From assembly GCA_036961355.1 (NCBI GenBank), contig JBALVL010000024.1:10203-74202 (forward strand): a stretch of DNA of 64,000 nucleotides, in the 5' to 3' direction. This document shows positions 50,904 through 59,993 of the stretch, in pieces (position 1 is the first letter of the stretch; every line of letters starts with the position of its first letter). A model generated the notes under the pieces. The model was not told the DNA's origin, ran no database searches, and worked only from the letters and a program-made list of their open reading frames with translations. The DNA is from Motiliproteus sp036961355 (lineage in GTDB: Bacteria; Pseudomonadota; Gammaproteobacteria; Pseudomonadales; Balneatricaceae). A program made the translations under genes and the position numbers.

Positions 50904-51638
50904 ATGACGACATTATCTGCAGAAGCCCAGTTACGCTTTGATCTGGCATTAATTCACCGCTATATGGCCGAGGTGAATTGGAACGAGGGGGTCGTTAACC
51001 ACCTCACGGCCATGATGCCCGATAGTAGCGAGCGTTTTTTAGCGCTTCCTTACGGCTTGCACTGGTCCGAAGTTAAAAGCTCCGATTTCCTCGTCGTAGA
51101 TTGCGACGGCAACGTGTGTTCGGGCGTAGGTAGGATTGAGCCAAGCAACTTGAATATTCATGGTGCTATCCATCGGAAAATCCCTAAAGCCCGAGCAATT
51201 CTACACTCACACCAACCCAATATTACGGCATTGACCTTGCTAGAGGATCAAACCGTTCTGATGGTTAGCCAGCACGCCTTGCGGTTCTCCGGCAGAATTG
51301 CGCACCTTGATACCTATGGTGATCCGGGTAATCCGGAGATCGGCGATGCGATCGTCGATAGTATGAAAACCAGTGATGTGCTGATGTGTGCCAATCACGG
51401 CGTAATCGTCGCACGGCCGTCATTATGGGATGCGTTTGATGATCTGTATTTTCTTGATCGCGCCTGTGAAGTACAGCTGATGGCTATGAATACCGGCAAA
51501 AGAATACGTGTGATTCCCGAAGAAAAAGCCACGGCCCTTGGCAAGGCCGTCATCAAGTGGAGTAAAGATGAAGGTGAACAGCACTTCATCGCCCTTAGGC
51601 GTTTGTATCTAAAGAAATACCCGGAACTTATCGATTAA
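50904..51638 (+). CDS. Class II aldolase/adducin-family protein
   Basis: A 244-residue protein of the class II aldolase fold with the zinc-binding His pair ILHSHQPN (about 98-101) and a third His in MCANHGVIVARPSLWDAFDDLYFLDRACEVQLMA (about 161). The first catalytic segment GRIEPSNLNIHGAIHRK is also typical. Relatives include fuculose-phosphate aldolase and non-enzymatic adducin heads; with WNEGVVNHLTAMMP at the N-terminus it resembles the common unassigned aldolase-like group. Substrate unknown; no sugar gene nearby. Confidence 0.9.
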   Translation: MTTLSAEAQLRFDLALIHRYMAEVNWNEGVVNHLTAMMPDSSERFLALPYGLHWSEVKSSDFLVVDCDGNVCSGVGRIEPSNLNIHGAIHRKIPKARAILHSHQPNITALTLLEDQTVLMVSQHALRFSGRIAHLDTYGDPGNPEIGDAIVDSMKTSDVLMCANHGVIVARPSLWDAFDDLYFLDRACEVQLMAMNTGKRIRVIPEEKATALGKAVIKWSKDEGEQHFIALRRLYLKKYPELID

Positions 51639-51718
51639 TCAGAGCGCTAATCGTAGCTAGAACTGGAGTGGCCTGATAGATCGCAATCACAGAGAGACAG
51701 GTACTGATAGCCCGGTTT

Positions 51719-51917
51719 TGTTCTGGATTATTGTGCGTGGGGTTTAGCCTTCTTTCGCCTTGCCGGGCGACTTCATTTCTTTGCTACGCCGTAATCAAAC
51801 AAAAGTAGAAACGGAAGCAAGGCCGTTCTTGGCCTCGCGACATTCGGCAAGTCGCGGAAAAGCATTTTTTGGTTCGTTTTTGATGCTTCAAAAATGCACC
51901 CGCCCGGCAGGGGCGGA
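51719..51917. repeat. Dispersed repeat, head-to-head pair R5
   Basis: The left part (51719-51780) is a plus-orientation first half (TTCTGGATTATTGTGCGTGG, then CGCCTTGCCGGGCGACTTCA). The right part (51861-51917) is a minus-orientation first half, matching R1 base for base in TTTTTTGGTTCGTTTTTGAT-GCTTCAAAAATG and CCCGCCCGGC. Two copies therefore meet in inverted orientation. No gene is seen in the 51639-51992 gap. Confidence 0.65.
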
Positions 51918-51972
51918 AAAAACCTTCAATCGACACTGTAACGGGCTAAACAACCCATACCACGCAGCGAAA

Positions 51973-51996
51973 GATCGCCAGCAGGCTAGCTCCTAC
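51973..51996. repeat. Single REP-like unit
   Basis: GATCGCCAGCAGGCTAGCTC-CTAC, the reverse complement of GTAGGAGCTAGCCTGCTGGCGATC. It has the same head (GTAGGAGC), hairpin and GCGAT tail as the REP units of the REPIN-like elements but a different stem. It abuts the stop codon of the next gene. Confidence 0.65.
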
Positions 51997-52490
51997 TGAA
52001 CCTCCTCATCAATCAACAACGTCAACTCCTGTTGATTACCCCCGGTAAAATCAACAACCGGAGACTTACCAACAAGATCCCCCGCTAACGTCTCATGCGG
52101 ACTGTTAATACGACTAACCTTAACCGCCACAACAACCTGATCCGGCCCCGCCAACGTCAAATGAGGTAACAAGAAATCCTGCTCGGTCAGCTCAAGCCGC
52201 TGCGGCAGCTGATCCAGAGTTATCTTTTTCGACGCCACCGGCACTCTAGAGTCGAGCGGCTTGGCATACAGGTACAGCGTCCAGCTCTGGTGCTGGTATT
52301 GTTGCAACTCGGGACTCAATTGCAGATCAACGCTGATCACCCGCGGCTCGGACTTAACGGTGGTTACCGCTGGCTCAGCAGCCACTGCGGGCGGGGCCGT
52401 CTCTGCCGCTATCAGTGGCGTGGTGCCAACCAACAGAGTCAGTAGCCAGGTTTGAATGGCGCGGCGCGCTTGAAACTGGGGTATCCGCAT
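51993..52490 (-). CDS. Secreted protein of unknown function
   Basis: A 165-residue protein with a signal peptide (TWLLTLLVGTTPLIAAETAPP), an Ala/Pro/Val-rich linker (residues about 32-48) and a beta-rich domain of about 110 residues: ISVDLQLSPELQQYQHQSWTLYLYAKP, VPVASKKITLDQLPQRLELTEQDFLLPHL, GPDQVVVAVKVSRINSP. I recall a similar beta-sandwich in the C-terminal domains of CcmI-like cytochrome c biogenesis proteins (PVAVKRIPVSQLP and so on), so it may be a related stand-alone domain; this is uncertain. It is a single gene. Confidence 0.65.
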   Translation of the reverse strand: MRIPQFQARRAIQTWLLTLLVGTTPLIAAETAPPAVAAEPAVTTVKSEPRVISVDLQLSPELQQYQHQSWTLYLYAKPLDSRVPVASKKITLDQLPQRLELTEQDFLLPHLTLAGPDQVVVAVKVSRINSPHETLAGDLVGKSPVVDFTGGNQQELTLLIDEEVQ

Positions 52491-52570
52491 CACGGACCTC
52501 TTGAGTGTTCGGGGTTAGTCATGGCGGACAAAGCCAGCCTGTTCCAGCGTTTCTACGTCACAAACGATTG

Positions 52571-52942
52571 TTAGGCTTCAACTAAATCATCTTTAAGGCT
52601 TAGAACAAAGGCAACCACATCGTCGCACTCTTGTTTGGGAACACTTAAAGCCACCATCGTATCCCCTGCATGACCCAGAAATACCGACCAATCACTTTCA
52701 CTGATTCCCATACCTTTATGGGACAATTTCATATCCCGACCGGTGTAATAAACATTTCCCCCTGCATTTGAGCACAGATAATCAATCAGCAATTTCTTCT
52801 CTCTCGCAATGCCATCTTCACCCCGGTTTTGCCAGAAACGGCCCAATTGTGAGTCCGCCTGCAAGCGAGGTAATAGGTTGTTTACGAAACCGGTAATGCC
52901 ATCGTAACCACCTAGTCGGTCATACAGTGTTTTGTCACTCAT
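52571..52942 (-). CDS. Group I truncated hemoglobin
   Basis: The 123-residue protein has the truncated globin fold: LYDRLGGYDGITGFVNNLLPRL, FWQNRGEDGIAREKKLLIDYLCSNAGG, YYTGRDMKLSHKGMGISESDWSVFLGHAGDTM. The proximal heme His is in LSHKGM, and the Phe-Trp and Tyr pattern fits group I (HbN-like). HbN proteins convert nitric oxide to nitrate with O2. Its position next to the heme d1 cluster suggests handling of nitric oxide from NirS, an inference from context. Confidence 0.9.
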   Translation of the reverse strand: MSDKTLYDRLGGYDGITGFVNNLLPRLQADSQLGRFWQNRGEDGIAREKKLLIDYLCSNAGGNVYYTGRDMKLSHKGMGISESDWSVFLGHAGDTMVALSVPKQECDDVVAFVLSLKDDLVEA

Positions 52943-53157
52943 TAACGTTCTCCTTAGTTAGAAAAAGCCTATCGGCTGGCTTAATGTCGAAGGCGGGATA
53001 GCGTCGCAATTAACTGAACAAATGGTAAGACGACGCTAATGACAGTTTAGGTCACTTGTAAGCCATCAACCTCTTCGCACGCGCTGTGGGTTGTTAAAGG
53101 ACTCGTCTACGAATTCAACGCCCAAGACTCAGCAGGCTTTAAACTACCAGCCACCGA

Positions 53158-54849
53158 TCAGTGGCTGGTGCCGGCCGAGTACTTGGTCTTGTTGTGGACG
53201 TTGTACTTGCCCGAGGGTTTCTTCATCGGTAGCCGCTTGACCTCCTCCAACGTGTTGGCATCGTAGACGATCAGCGCGCCGTCGTTATCCCAGATACTCA
53301 GCAGCGCGTAGCGGCCGTCTTTGGTGAATTCGACGTGGGCGGCGGTCTTACCCGGCACCGGACGCAGCGTCTTGACGATCTCCAGCGTCGATTTATCGAT
53401 CACATGGACCTTGTCCTTGTTGGGACCGAAGAACACATCGACCCAGGCGTAGGGCGAGTTCTCGTGGCTGCGCATAAAGAAGCCAGGGCCTTCGGTCTTG
53501 ATCTCTTTGATGGTTTTCCAGCTGTCCATATCGATGATGCTGACCGCGCCCTTCTTGATGTTGGGGCTGGCCATCACGGTACGGCCCTCATACTCCCAAG
53601 TAATACCCGAGCTCAGGTGCGGCATCCCTTCGATTTCGAGCGAACTGACTTCGCGACGCGAATCCAGCGATAGCACCAACCCTTCGCCTTCGCGCGAGGT
53701 GCCCAGCAACAACGAATAGCTCTGATCGAAGAAGAAGTCATCGAGGTGCGCACGCGACTTGGTGCGACGAATCGGGAACGATTCGAGCTTGCGGGCATCG
53801 CTGGCGTTGTCCTCGTAATCATGAACCCAACCGGCGTAGTCGTTGCCCGGATTGTCGTCGTAGCTGATCTCCCACACCTCTTTGGTGTCCTTGAGACCGG
53901 CGATAAAGCTATTACGCGGTGGCGCGGCATAGACCGCACTGACGCGCGAGCTGATCATCTTACTGGGATCTTCAGGATCTTTTATCTCGGTTTTGATGAT
54001 TTTCAGCGGCTTCAGGTTCTTGGTGTCGAGTACCACCAGGCTATGCGGCAGGTAGTTGGCCACCATCACATAACGACCGTCACCGGAAACCGCCAGGTTA
54101 CGAGTGTTGATACCGGCGCGGATCTCGGCCACCACCTTGAGGTTGTAGACGTCGAATTTGCTGATCCAGCCATCGCGCGAGGCGAAGAAGACGTAACGGC
54201 CATCGGGCGAGTACTTGGGACCGCCGTGCAGCGCGAAACGACTCGGGAAGCGGTGGATCGGTTCAAACTTGTCGCCGTCAAGCACCGTGACGTGATGATC
54301 GGCCAGCTCGACCACCATGAACAGGTTCTGCATGTCGGCTTCAAACGATGGCGTATCGGGCAGGCTGCCGTAAGGGTGGTTGATGATCTGGCTGGCCAGC
54401 ATCTCATCCATACCCCATACCGGCATTGTCGCCAGCGGGCGGTAGATATAGTCGACTAGCTGCTCAATCTGTTGGCTATCGAGCTTATCGCCGAACGACG
54501 GCATCTGGGTTGCCACCCGACCGTTGGCAATCACTTTTGCCGCTTTAGGCTGGCGCAAACGTTTGAGGTTCTGCGGCAACAGCGCAGGTCCCATCGCACC
54601 GAGCCGCTCGGCACCGTGGCAGTCGGCGCAGTGCGTTTGGTAGTTAGCGTCGGTCTTCTGAAAAGCGGCGTCGGTTTGCTCAAACGCCACGCCGGCCGCC
54701 GCGTTTACCGCTGTGGCTCCGACCAGACAGAACAGGCCGACCAGACCGACCGATACCAACAGCGGTGCTAGTGCTTCCGAGAGCGCTTCCGAACGAGCCT
54801 TGCCAGCCACGGTCGCCTTGCCGGCAGCCTGTTTACCCTGGTTGATCAC
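53158..54849 (-). CDS. nirN: NirN, cd1-like dihydro-heme d1 dehydrogenase
   Basis: NirN performs the last step of heme d1 synthesis, introducing the acrylate double bond in the periplasm before transfer to NirS. The 563-residue protein starts with GTG that overlaps the nirJ stop (TAGTG). It has a long cationic Lys/Ala-rich lead, a hydrophobic signal/anchor (LLVSVGLVGLFCLVGATAVNAAAG), a heme c motif CADCH (near residue 73), and a d1-type propeller with GINTRNLAVSGDGRYVMVANYLPHSLVVLDT, SKSRAHLDDFFF-like and GMPHLSSG His residues. It differs from NirS in lacking the FLHDG motif. Confidence 0.93.
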   Translation of the reverse strand: MINQGKQAAGKATVAGKARSEALSEALAPLLVSVGLVGLFCLVGATAVNAAAGVAFEQTDAAFQKTDANYQTHCADCHGAERLGAMGPALLPQNLKRLRQPKAAKVIANGRVATQMPSFGDKLDSQQIEQLVDYIYRPLATMPVWGMDEMLASQIINHPYGSLPDTPSFEADMQNLFMVVELADHHVTVLDGDKFEPIHRFPSRFALHGGPKYSPDGRYVFFASRDGWISKFDVYNLKVVAEIRAGINTRNLAVSGDGRYVMVANYLPHSLVVLDTKNLKPLKIIKTEIKDPEDPSKMISSRVSAVYAAPPRNSFIAGLKDTKEVWEISYDDNPGNDYAGWVHDYEDNASDARKLESFPIRRTKSRAHLDDFFFDQSYSLLLGTSREGEGLVLSLDSRREVSSLEIEGMPHLSSGITWEYEGRTVMASPNIKKGAVSIIDMDSWKTIKEIKTEGPGFFMRSHENSPYAWVDVFFGPNKDKVHVIDKSTLEIVKTLRPVPGKTAAHVEFTKDGRYALLSIWDNDGALIVYDANTLEEVKRLPMKKPSGKYNVHNKTKYSAGTSH

Positions 54850-56096
54850 TACTTTCCCTCCGCCTCGGCGTTGGCTGCTTGTTTAGCTAACGCTTCCTGC
54901 TTCTTAACCACCGACGGATGGACATAAGGGGTCATCACCAACCGTTGCACGTCACTCTCAACGCCGATCTCTTCGTCGGTCAGGTAACAGGCCGGATCTT
55001 CAGCCCAGGCATCGCCGGTCAACTGGTAAGCCCGCACGCGGGTGTTACCGCCGCAGATCTTGAGGTACTGGCAATCGCCGCAACGGCCATGGACCGGACG
55101 CGGCTTCTGGCGGAAGCCGGCCATCAGCGGATCATCGGTTTTCGACCAAATTTCAGAGAACGGTTTATCGCGCACGTTGCCCAAGTCGTAGTTCCACCAA
55201 AAAGTATCAGGATGCACGGTGCCGAGGTTGTCGATGTTGGCGATATGTCTGCCGGAGGCGTTACCACCCCAGGCTTCGAGGTGCTCACGGATCGCCGCAG
55301 CCTGCTCGGGAAACTTCTCCAGCGTCCAGCGGTACAGGTAAACACCGTCGGCATCGTTGTTGCCGGTGACAAACTCACGGTCGTGGCCTTCACGGACATC
55401 CTTGAGCGCTTCTTCCATCAGCAGATCGAGCGCCTTGCGGGTGGTGATGTGGAAGGCGTCGTCGGCGCGGTTTTTGTTACCCCGTCCGGCGTAGTTGAGG
55501 TGCGACAGGTAGAACTTCTCGATGTTGTAATCTTTGCTGATCTTCAGCAACTCGGGCAGTTCGTGGGCGTTATCTTCGGTCAGGGTAAAGCGCAGGCCAA
55601 CCTTGATCCCAGCGGCACGGCACAGCTCAACCGCTTTGAACGAGGCGGCAAACGCCCCCTTCATCTGGCGGAACTCGTCGTGGGTCTCTTCCAGACCGTC
55701 GAGGCTGATACCGACATAATCGAAGCCGACCTCTTTGAGCTTCTCGACCACTTCCTCGTCGATCAAGGTGCCGTTGGTCGACAGGCCGGTGTAGATCCCC
55801 AGCTCTTTGGCGCGGCTACCGAGCTGATAGATGTCGGGACGCATAAGCGGCTCACCGCCGGACAGAATCAGCGCTGGGACTTTAAAGCTTTTCAGGTCGT
55901 CGAGGACGGTAAGTGCCTCCTCGGTATTCAACTCGCCTTTAAAATCAGTATCGGCGGAGATCGAATAGCAGTGTTTACACAGCAGGTTACAGCGGCGGAT
56001 CAGGTTCCAGATCACCACAGGCCCCGGTGGGGTTCCCGGCTTACGCTGACTTCCGGGCTCGACCAATTCACGTACATAATTTGTTAATCTGAACAT
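54849..56096 (-). CDS. nirJ: NirJ, heme d1 biosynthesis radical SAM protein
   Basis: NirJ removes the two propionate side chains of the tetrapyrrole to form the keto groups of heme d1. The 415-residue protein has the radical SAM motif CNLLCKHC (about residues 36-43), ILSGGEPLMRPDIYQL, and a SPASM-like C-terminal region with the auxiliary cluster cysteines CGDCQYLKICGGNTR and a later Cys. GGAGAGATAGCG precedes the ATG. It lies between nirH and nirN, the usual order. Confidence 0.95.
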   Translation of the reverse strand: MFRLTNYVRELVEPGSQRKPGTPPGPVVIWNLIRRCNLLCKHCYSISADTDFKGELNTEEALTVLDDLKSFKVPALILSGGEPLMRPDIYQLGSRAKELGIYTGLSTNGTLIDEEVVEKLKEVGFDYVGISLDGLEETHDEFRQMKGAFAASFKAVELCRAAGIKVGLRFTLTEDNAHELPELLKISKDYNIEKFYLSHLNYAGRGNKNRADDAFHITTRKALDLLMEEALKDVREGHDREFVTGNNDADGVYLYRWTLEKFPEQAAAIREHLEAWGGNASGRHIANIDNLGTVHPDTFWWNYDLGNVRDKPFSEIWSKTDDPLMAGFRQKPRPVHGRCGDCQYLKICGGNTRVRAYQLTGDAWAEDPACYLTDEEIGVESDVQRLVMTPYVHPSVVKKQEALAKQAANAEAEGK

Positions 56097-56166
56097 CGCT
56101 ATCTCTCCAAATAATTCGATTCGCCGTGCCGAATTGGGCTTTTGTACCGCGAATATAAGCAGGGCG

Positions 56167-56724
56167 TTATACCGAGCGCTTAATCCGCATGCCGGTCTTT
56201 TTCAAAATTCGTTTACTATCAAGCCGTATACCGTCGCGCAGGTGTTCTTTTAACAGTTCACGCAGCTGCGCCACCTTCTGCTCCACTTCCGCCTCACTGC
56301 GGCCGTGGACCATGGCAAACAGGTTGTAACGCCATAGCGGCAGGTGTCGTGGACGTTCATAACTGTGGCTGACAAAATCCATTGCCCCGACCTGCTTACC
56401 CAACTGGGTGACCTGCTCGTCGGGCACATCCCACACCGTCATAGCATTGTGCTTGTAACCAAGACGGTAGTGGTTGGGCACCAGTCCGATGCGGCGGATC
56501 AGGCCGCGATCCATCATCTGCTGTAGCCGCTCGATCACCTCGGACTCTTCCAGCCATAGTTCTTCAGCGATCCGCTGGTAAGGGTGCAGATCCAGCGGCA
56601 AGCCCTGCTGAGTCGCTTCGATCAGCTGGCGATCGATCGTATCGAGCGCCGACTCATTACCGGCAGGCTCATTTTTGGAAGACCGATTGCTGGCGAGGTC
56701 GGCGGTTGTATTAGGGCGAGTCAT
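56167..56724 (-). CDS. nirH: NirH, siroheme decarboxylase subunit (AsnC/Lrp-like)
   Basis: One of four Lrp/AsnC-fold paralogs that together decarboxylate siroheme to didecarboxysiroheme. This 185-residue copy has a winged-helix start (DTIDRQLIEATQQGLPLDLHPYQRIAEEL) and the core segment VSHSYERPRHLPLWRYNLFAMVHG, with the His-Tyr pattern thought to bind the substrate. It is most like NirL in this cluster; the place after nirG marks it NirH. The ATG overlaps the nirG stop by four bases. Confidence 0.88.
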   Translation of the reverse strand: MTRPNTTADLASNRSSKNEPAGNESALDTIDRQLIEATQQGLPLDLHPYQRIAEELWLEESEVIERLQQMMDRGLIRRIGLVPNHYRLGYKHNAMTVWDVPDEQVTQLGKQVGAMDFVSHSYERPRHLPLWRYNLFAMVHGRSEAEVEQKVAQLRELLKEHLRDGIRLDSKRILKKTGMRIKRSV

Positions 56725-57269
56725 GCGTCAAACCTCAAGCCGATGAAAAACTCCTGCAATTTAGGAAACGGGTACGGGCGGATGCCTGTTGCCTGATGCA
56801 ACTGATCTAACATCGATTGCGTCTGATCGGCACTTTCACACGCCAGCACAAACCACATATTGAGCTGGTGATCACGTTCGTAATTGTGCGCCACTTCGCT
56901 ATAAGCGTTGACGATCTCGTTGACCTCTTCGAAGCGCTCAACCGGGACCTCCATCGCGGTCAGGGTGAACTCACCACCCATGTGTTCGATGTTGAACAGC
57001 GGTCCGAAACGGCTCAGCGTGCCGTCTTCGAGCATCGCTGTGATCCTTGCCAACGCTTGCTCGGCGCTTACACCGACCCGTTCGCCGACCACGTCATAAG
57101 GGTCGGAACAGAGCGGAAACCCGCTCTGATATTCGTTGATCAGCAACCGGTCGATCGCGTCCAACTGGATGCTTTGTTGTGGAATAGGTTGTGGAATCGA
57201 CTGTGGTATCGATTGAGAGGTCGACTGAGGCGCCGCTTGGTTATCGGCTAACGACTTCGATTCAGACAT
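56721..57269 (-). CDS. nirG: NirG, siroheme decarboxylase subunit
   Basis: A 182-residue Lrp/AsnC-fold subunit with LDAIDRLLINEYQSGFPLCSDPYDVVGERVG, LSRFGPLFNIEHMGGEFTLTAMEVP and VAHNYERDHQLNMWFVLACE. The NYERDHQLNMWFVL pattern pairs it with NirD. It has an extra N-terminal low-complexity stretch (TSQSIPQSIPQPIPQQSIQ) formed by a short tandem repeat in the DNA. Overlaps nirL by eight bases. Confidence 0.88.
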   Translation of the reverse strand: MSESKSLADNQAAPQSTSQSIPQSIPQPIPQQSIQLDAIDRLLINEYQSGFPLCSDPYDVVGERVGVSAEQALARITAMLEDGTLSRFGPLFNIEHMGGEFTLTAMEVPVERFEEVNEIVNAYSEVAHNYERDHQLNMWFVLACESADQTQSMLDQLHQATGIRPYPFPKLQEFFIGLRFDA

Positions 57270-57801
57270 CTTTTACACCTCCGGTCGGGGCTTTATCGAG
57301 GTAACGACCGCCGCACTGTTTAAAACAACGGGTGCTGAACAGCGGCTGATGGCTAATGTCGTTAAGACCCAGTTTATCGGTCAGTTCGCTCAGCCGCGCC
57401 AGTACTGCATCGCGCTCATAACCGTGAATCATACAAAACAGATTGTAGCGCCACTCGGGTAACCGACGCGGACGTTGATAACAGAGCGTCACCGCAGGCT
57501 CGGCCGCCATCAATTCGGCCACCGCATCGACCTGATCGTCAGGCACATCCCACACCACCATGGCGTTGGCTTTAAACCCCAGCGTCCGGTGTTTTACGAT
57601 GATGCCCATCCGGCGGACGATATCCGAATCCGCCAACCAGGCCATGGTGTCCAGCACCTGCTGCTCGCTCCAACCCAGCTGTTCAGCCAGTTGCGCGTAC
57701 GGCCGCTCGACAATCGGCAAACCTTCCTGCAACAGTTGCAGCAACGGCTCGGCCGCTGTCAGTTCCATCGCGTCGTTGATCGCTGATGCGTGACTGTTCA
57801 T
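57262..57801 (-). CDS. nirL: NirL, siroheme decarboxylase subunit
   Basis: A 179-residue Lrp/AsnC-fold subunit with the core LCYQRPRRLPEWRYNLFCMIHGYERDAV and VRRMGIIVKHRTLGFKANAMVVWDVPDDQV, a close paralog of NirH. Its C-terminus carries LFSTRCFKQCGGRYL, with two cysteines. The start overlaps the nirD stop by four bases (ATGA). Confidence 0.88.
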   Translation of the reverse strand: MNSHASAINDAMELTAAEPLLQLLQEGLPIVERPYAQLAEQLGWSEQQVLDTMAWLADSDIVRRMGIIVKHRTLGFKANAMVVWDVPDDQVDAVAELMAAEPAVTLCYQRPRRLPEWRYNLFCMIHGYERDAVLARLSELTDKLGLNDISHQPLFSTRCFKQCGGRYLDKAPTGGVKDV

Positions 57802-58247
57802 AAGGCAAACCCCAGATCCAGATGGTGCGATTTGAGCATCGGTAGATTCAGCAGTGGCAAACCGGTCTCCGTTTTAATCTGTTCCAGCACCGCATCAACC
57901 CGGGCTTTGGTCGGCGCGGCCAGCACAAACCAGAGGTTATAAACGTGTTCGCGCTGGTAGTTATGATTGACCTCAGCAAACGCGCTGACCTGCTCGGCGA
58001 CCCGGTCGATATCCTGCTCGGGAACCGCCAGTGCCGCCAGCGTGCTGGAACCGACTTTCTGATGGTTAACCACCGCACCGATACGGCTAACAACACCACT
58101 GTCCTGCCACGATTGCAGCCGCTCGATCACCTGCTGTTCGGTCATACCGCAGCTCTCGGCCATCACCGCATAGGGACGGGCGTCGACCGGTAAACCGCGT
58201 TGGTAGCTGTTCAACAACTGCCGTTCCTGATCTGTCAGTGTCATCAT
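57798..58247 (-). CDS. nirD: NirD, siroheme decarboxylase subunit
   Basis: A 149-residue Lrp/AsnC-fold subunit: LTDQERQLLNSYQRGLPVDARPYAVMAESCGMTEQQVIERLQ, VSRIGAVVNHQKVGSSTLAALAVP and VNHNYQREHVYNLWFVLAAP, then LPMLKSHHLDLGF. It is the NirG-like type by the NYQREHVYNLWFVL core. Some bacteria fuse NirD and NirL; here they are separate. The first of two Met codons may not be used. Confidence 0.88.
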   Translation of the reverse strand: MMTLTDQERQLLNSYQRGLPVDARPYAVMAESCGMTEQQVIERLQSWQDSGVVSRIGAVVNHQKVGSSTLAALAVPEQDIDRVAEQVSAFAEVNHNYQREHVYNLWFVLAAPTKARVDAVLEQIKTETGLPLLNLPMLKSHHLDLGFAL

Positions 58248-58314
58248 CTTGTTTCCTGCCTATGCTGCTGCGCTGCTGTTCTGCTAAGCCGTCTCGATAA
58301 CTCGTTTCTACAAC

Positions 58315-59532
58315 CTAAAGCCCGATACGGTGGGCGCGCGACGTAAAGAAGATGCCGCTGGGGCTGTCCACCGAGATGCTGGCCTTCTTCTCAAAGGTTG
58401 CGGTATCGAAGATCTGCACTTCGTTTTCATTGCGCACCGATACCCAGACCTCCTCACCGCGTGGGGTGAATTCCATATGCAACACCCCTTCACCCGGCTC
58501 CATGTGGATCAGCTTCTGGTGTGTTTCGGAGTTGAACACCTGCAGATGGCGATTCTCGGGGAAAGCAAAGTTGACCCAGATCTGGCGGCTGTCGGGGCTC
58601 GACATCACAAATACCGGCTGGCTGTGTACTGCAATCCGGTCGACCTCCTGCCAGGTATTGATATCCACCACCAGCACTTCGTGACGGCCTACTGCCGGGA
58701 TGAAGGCTTTGTTGCCGGCGATGGCCCAGCCTTCCAGATGCGGCATCTTGTAGACCGGCATCCGCTTCTCGCCGCGACCGTAGCCGGACAGAATGCGTTG
58801 CACCCCTTTCTCCGGGTGCCACAGATCCAGCAGCGCCAGTCCGTCTTCACCGAACAGACCGGCGATGTAATAACGACCATCGGGGGTAATCAGCGCGTCG
58901 TAAGGTTTCTTGCCGATTCCTGGGTATTTGGTCACCGCCGGCTGGCCGTCGATCATCTTGGCGGCGCTGAAGTCGACCACCCAGATCTCGCCACCATCAA
59001 ACAGGCTGAAGACGAAGCGATTGCCCGGCGCATCGACCAGACCAACCGTTTTAGAGGGGTTGCCGTTGCTGTCAATGGCGGGCAGGTCGAGCACCATCTC
59101 CAGTGTCACGCTATCAAAGATACGCACCCCGCCCGGCTCATAATTGGACACCGCCACCAGCTTGCCGTCTTGTGAGATTGCACCGCCGATACTGTTACCC
59201 GACTGCATCACCCGATTAGCGATGCGACGACCGATCAAATCGACCTTGGTCAGGCCGCCGTCGCGGCCAAAAATGTAGGCGTAGCGCTGATCACGGCTAT
59301 AAACCGCCGAGGCATGAGACAGGTCGCCCAGACCGTCGATCTCGGCCAATTTCTTACGCTCGCTGGTATTAACCAGTGCAACCCGGCCGTCGGCCCGTTC
59401 GATCACGATGCCCAGGTCACCCGTTGGCATCCAGTGTTCGGTATTTACGTCGCCAGACAGAGCGCTGCAGCCCTGTAGGCCGAACAGTGCCGAGGTGGCC
59501 AGCATCAAGGAGAGGAAGTAACGTCTTTGCAT
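58315..59532 (-). CDS. nirF: NirF, heme d1 biosynthesis lipoprotein
   Basis: NirF is required for a late step of heme d1 assembly and binds the tetrapyrrole in the periplasm. From the ATG at 59532 the protein has 405 residues, a lipobox FGLQGC (LQGC) within the signal region and a d1-type propeller (ALVNTSERKKLAEIDGLGDLSHASAVYSRDQRYAYIFGRDGGLTKVDLIGRRI, GWAIAGNKAFIPAVGRHEVLVVDI, LHMEFTPRGEEVWVSVRNENEVQIFDT), with no heme c motif. The lipid anchor agrees with what is known for Pseudomonas aeruginosa NirF. Confidence 0.93.
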   Translation of the reverse strand: MQRRYFLSLMLATSALFGLQGCSALSGDVNTEHWMPTGDLGIVIERADGRVALVNTSERKKLAEIDGLGDLSHASAVYSRDQRYAYIFGRDGGLTKVDLIGRRIANRVMQSGNSIGGAISQDGKLVAVSNYEPGGVRIFDSVTLEMVLDLPAIDSNGNPSKTVGLVDAPGNRFVFSLFDGGEIWVVDFSAAKMIDGQPAVTKYPGIGKKPYDALITPDGRYYIAGLFGEDGLALLDLWHPEKGVQRILSGYGRGEKRMPVYKMPHLEGWAIAGNKAFIPAVGRHEVLVVDINTWQEVDRIAVHSQPVFVMSSPDSRQIWVNFAFPENRHLQVFNSETHQKLIHMEPGEGVLHMEFTPRGEEVWVSVRNENEVQIFDTATFEKKASISVDSPSGIFFTSRAHRIGL

Positions 59533-59622
59533 GAGGTTTGCCTGTCTTCGGGTGCGGTTAATTCTGAGTGGATACAATGGCTCTGAATCGGTTTATCACT
59601 TTTCTTACTTACTCTGAGCGCC

Positions 59623-59967
59623 CTATTCGGACGCTTCCATGTCGAGCAATCGCTGAGCCAGCCAGCGGATCTCATCATCGTCGAGCAATGGTCCCCAGGG
59701 CGGCATCGCTTTTTCGGGAACGCCGCGATGGATGATCAGACTGACACTGTCGACCGTATGGCCTTTATCATGCAGAACTTGCGGTAGCAGTGACGGGCCA
59801 AGACCGCCTTTTAGGGTCATGCCGTGACAGGAGCCGCAATCGTGTTTCAGCATGTAATTCAACGACTCTTGCCGCGCATCACTCGGCGCTGCGGCGCTCA
59901 ATGTACCGACCCAAAGCAGCAAGCTGAGGCTGCCAAGCCGTGCTATCAGATTGCGGTATCGGGTCAC
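59623..59967 (-). CDS. nirC: NirC-like periplasmic cytochrome c
   Basis: A 114-residue monoheme cytochrome c. I take the GTG at 59967 as start, with GGAG eight bases before it. The signal peptide ends near LSAAAPSD; the heme motif is CGSCH, and the axial Met is probably in EKAMPPWGP, the typical class I pattern, followed by LDDDEIRWLAQRL. NirC stands before nirF in Pseudomonas-type clusters and donates or accepts electrons in heme d1 maturation and nitrite reduction. It is the first gene of the minus-strand heme d1 operon. Confidence 0.88.
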   Translation of the reverse strand: MTRYRNLIARLGSLSLLLWVGTLSAAAPSDARQESLNYMLKHDCGSCHGMTLKGGLGPSLLPQVLHDKGHTVDSVSLIIHRGVPEKAMPPWGPLLDDDEIRWLAQRLLDMEASE

Positions 59968-59993
59968 TGTTAAATACTCCAACTTGTGTTCTA

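Noticed and set aside
54918..56087. Long 389-codon plus-strand frame opposite nirJ
   Set aside because: It is the mirror of the conserved nirJ gene; codon pattern and the radical SAM motif support only the minus strand.
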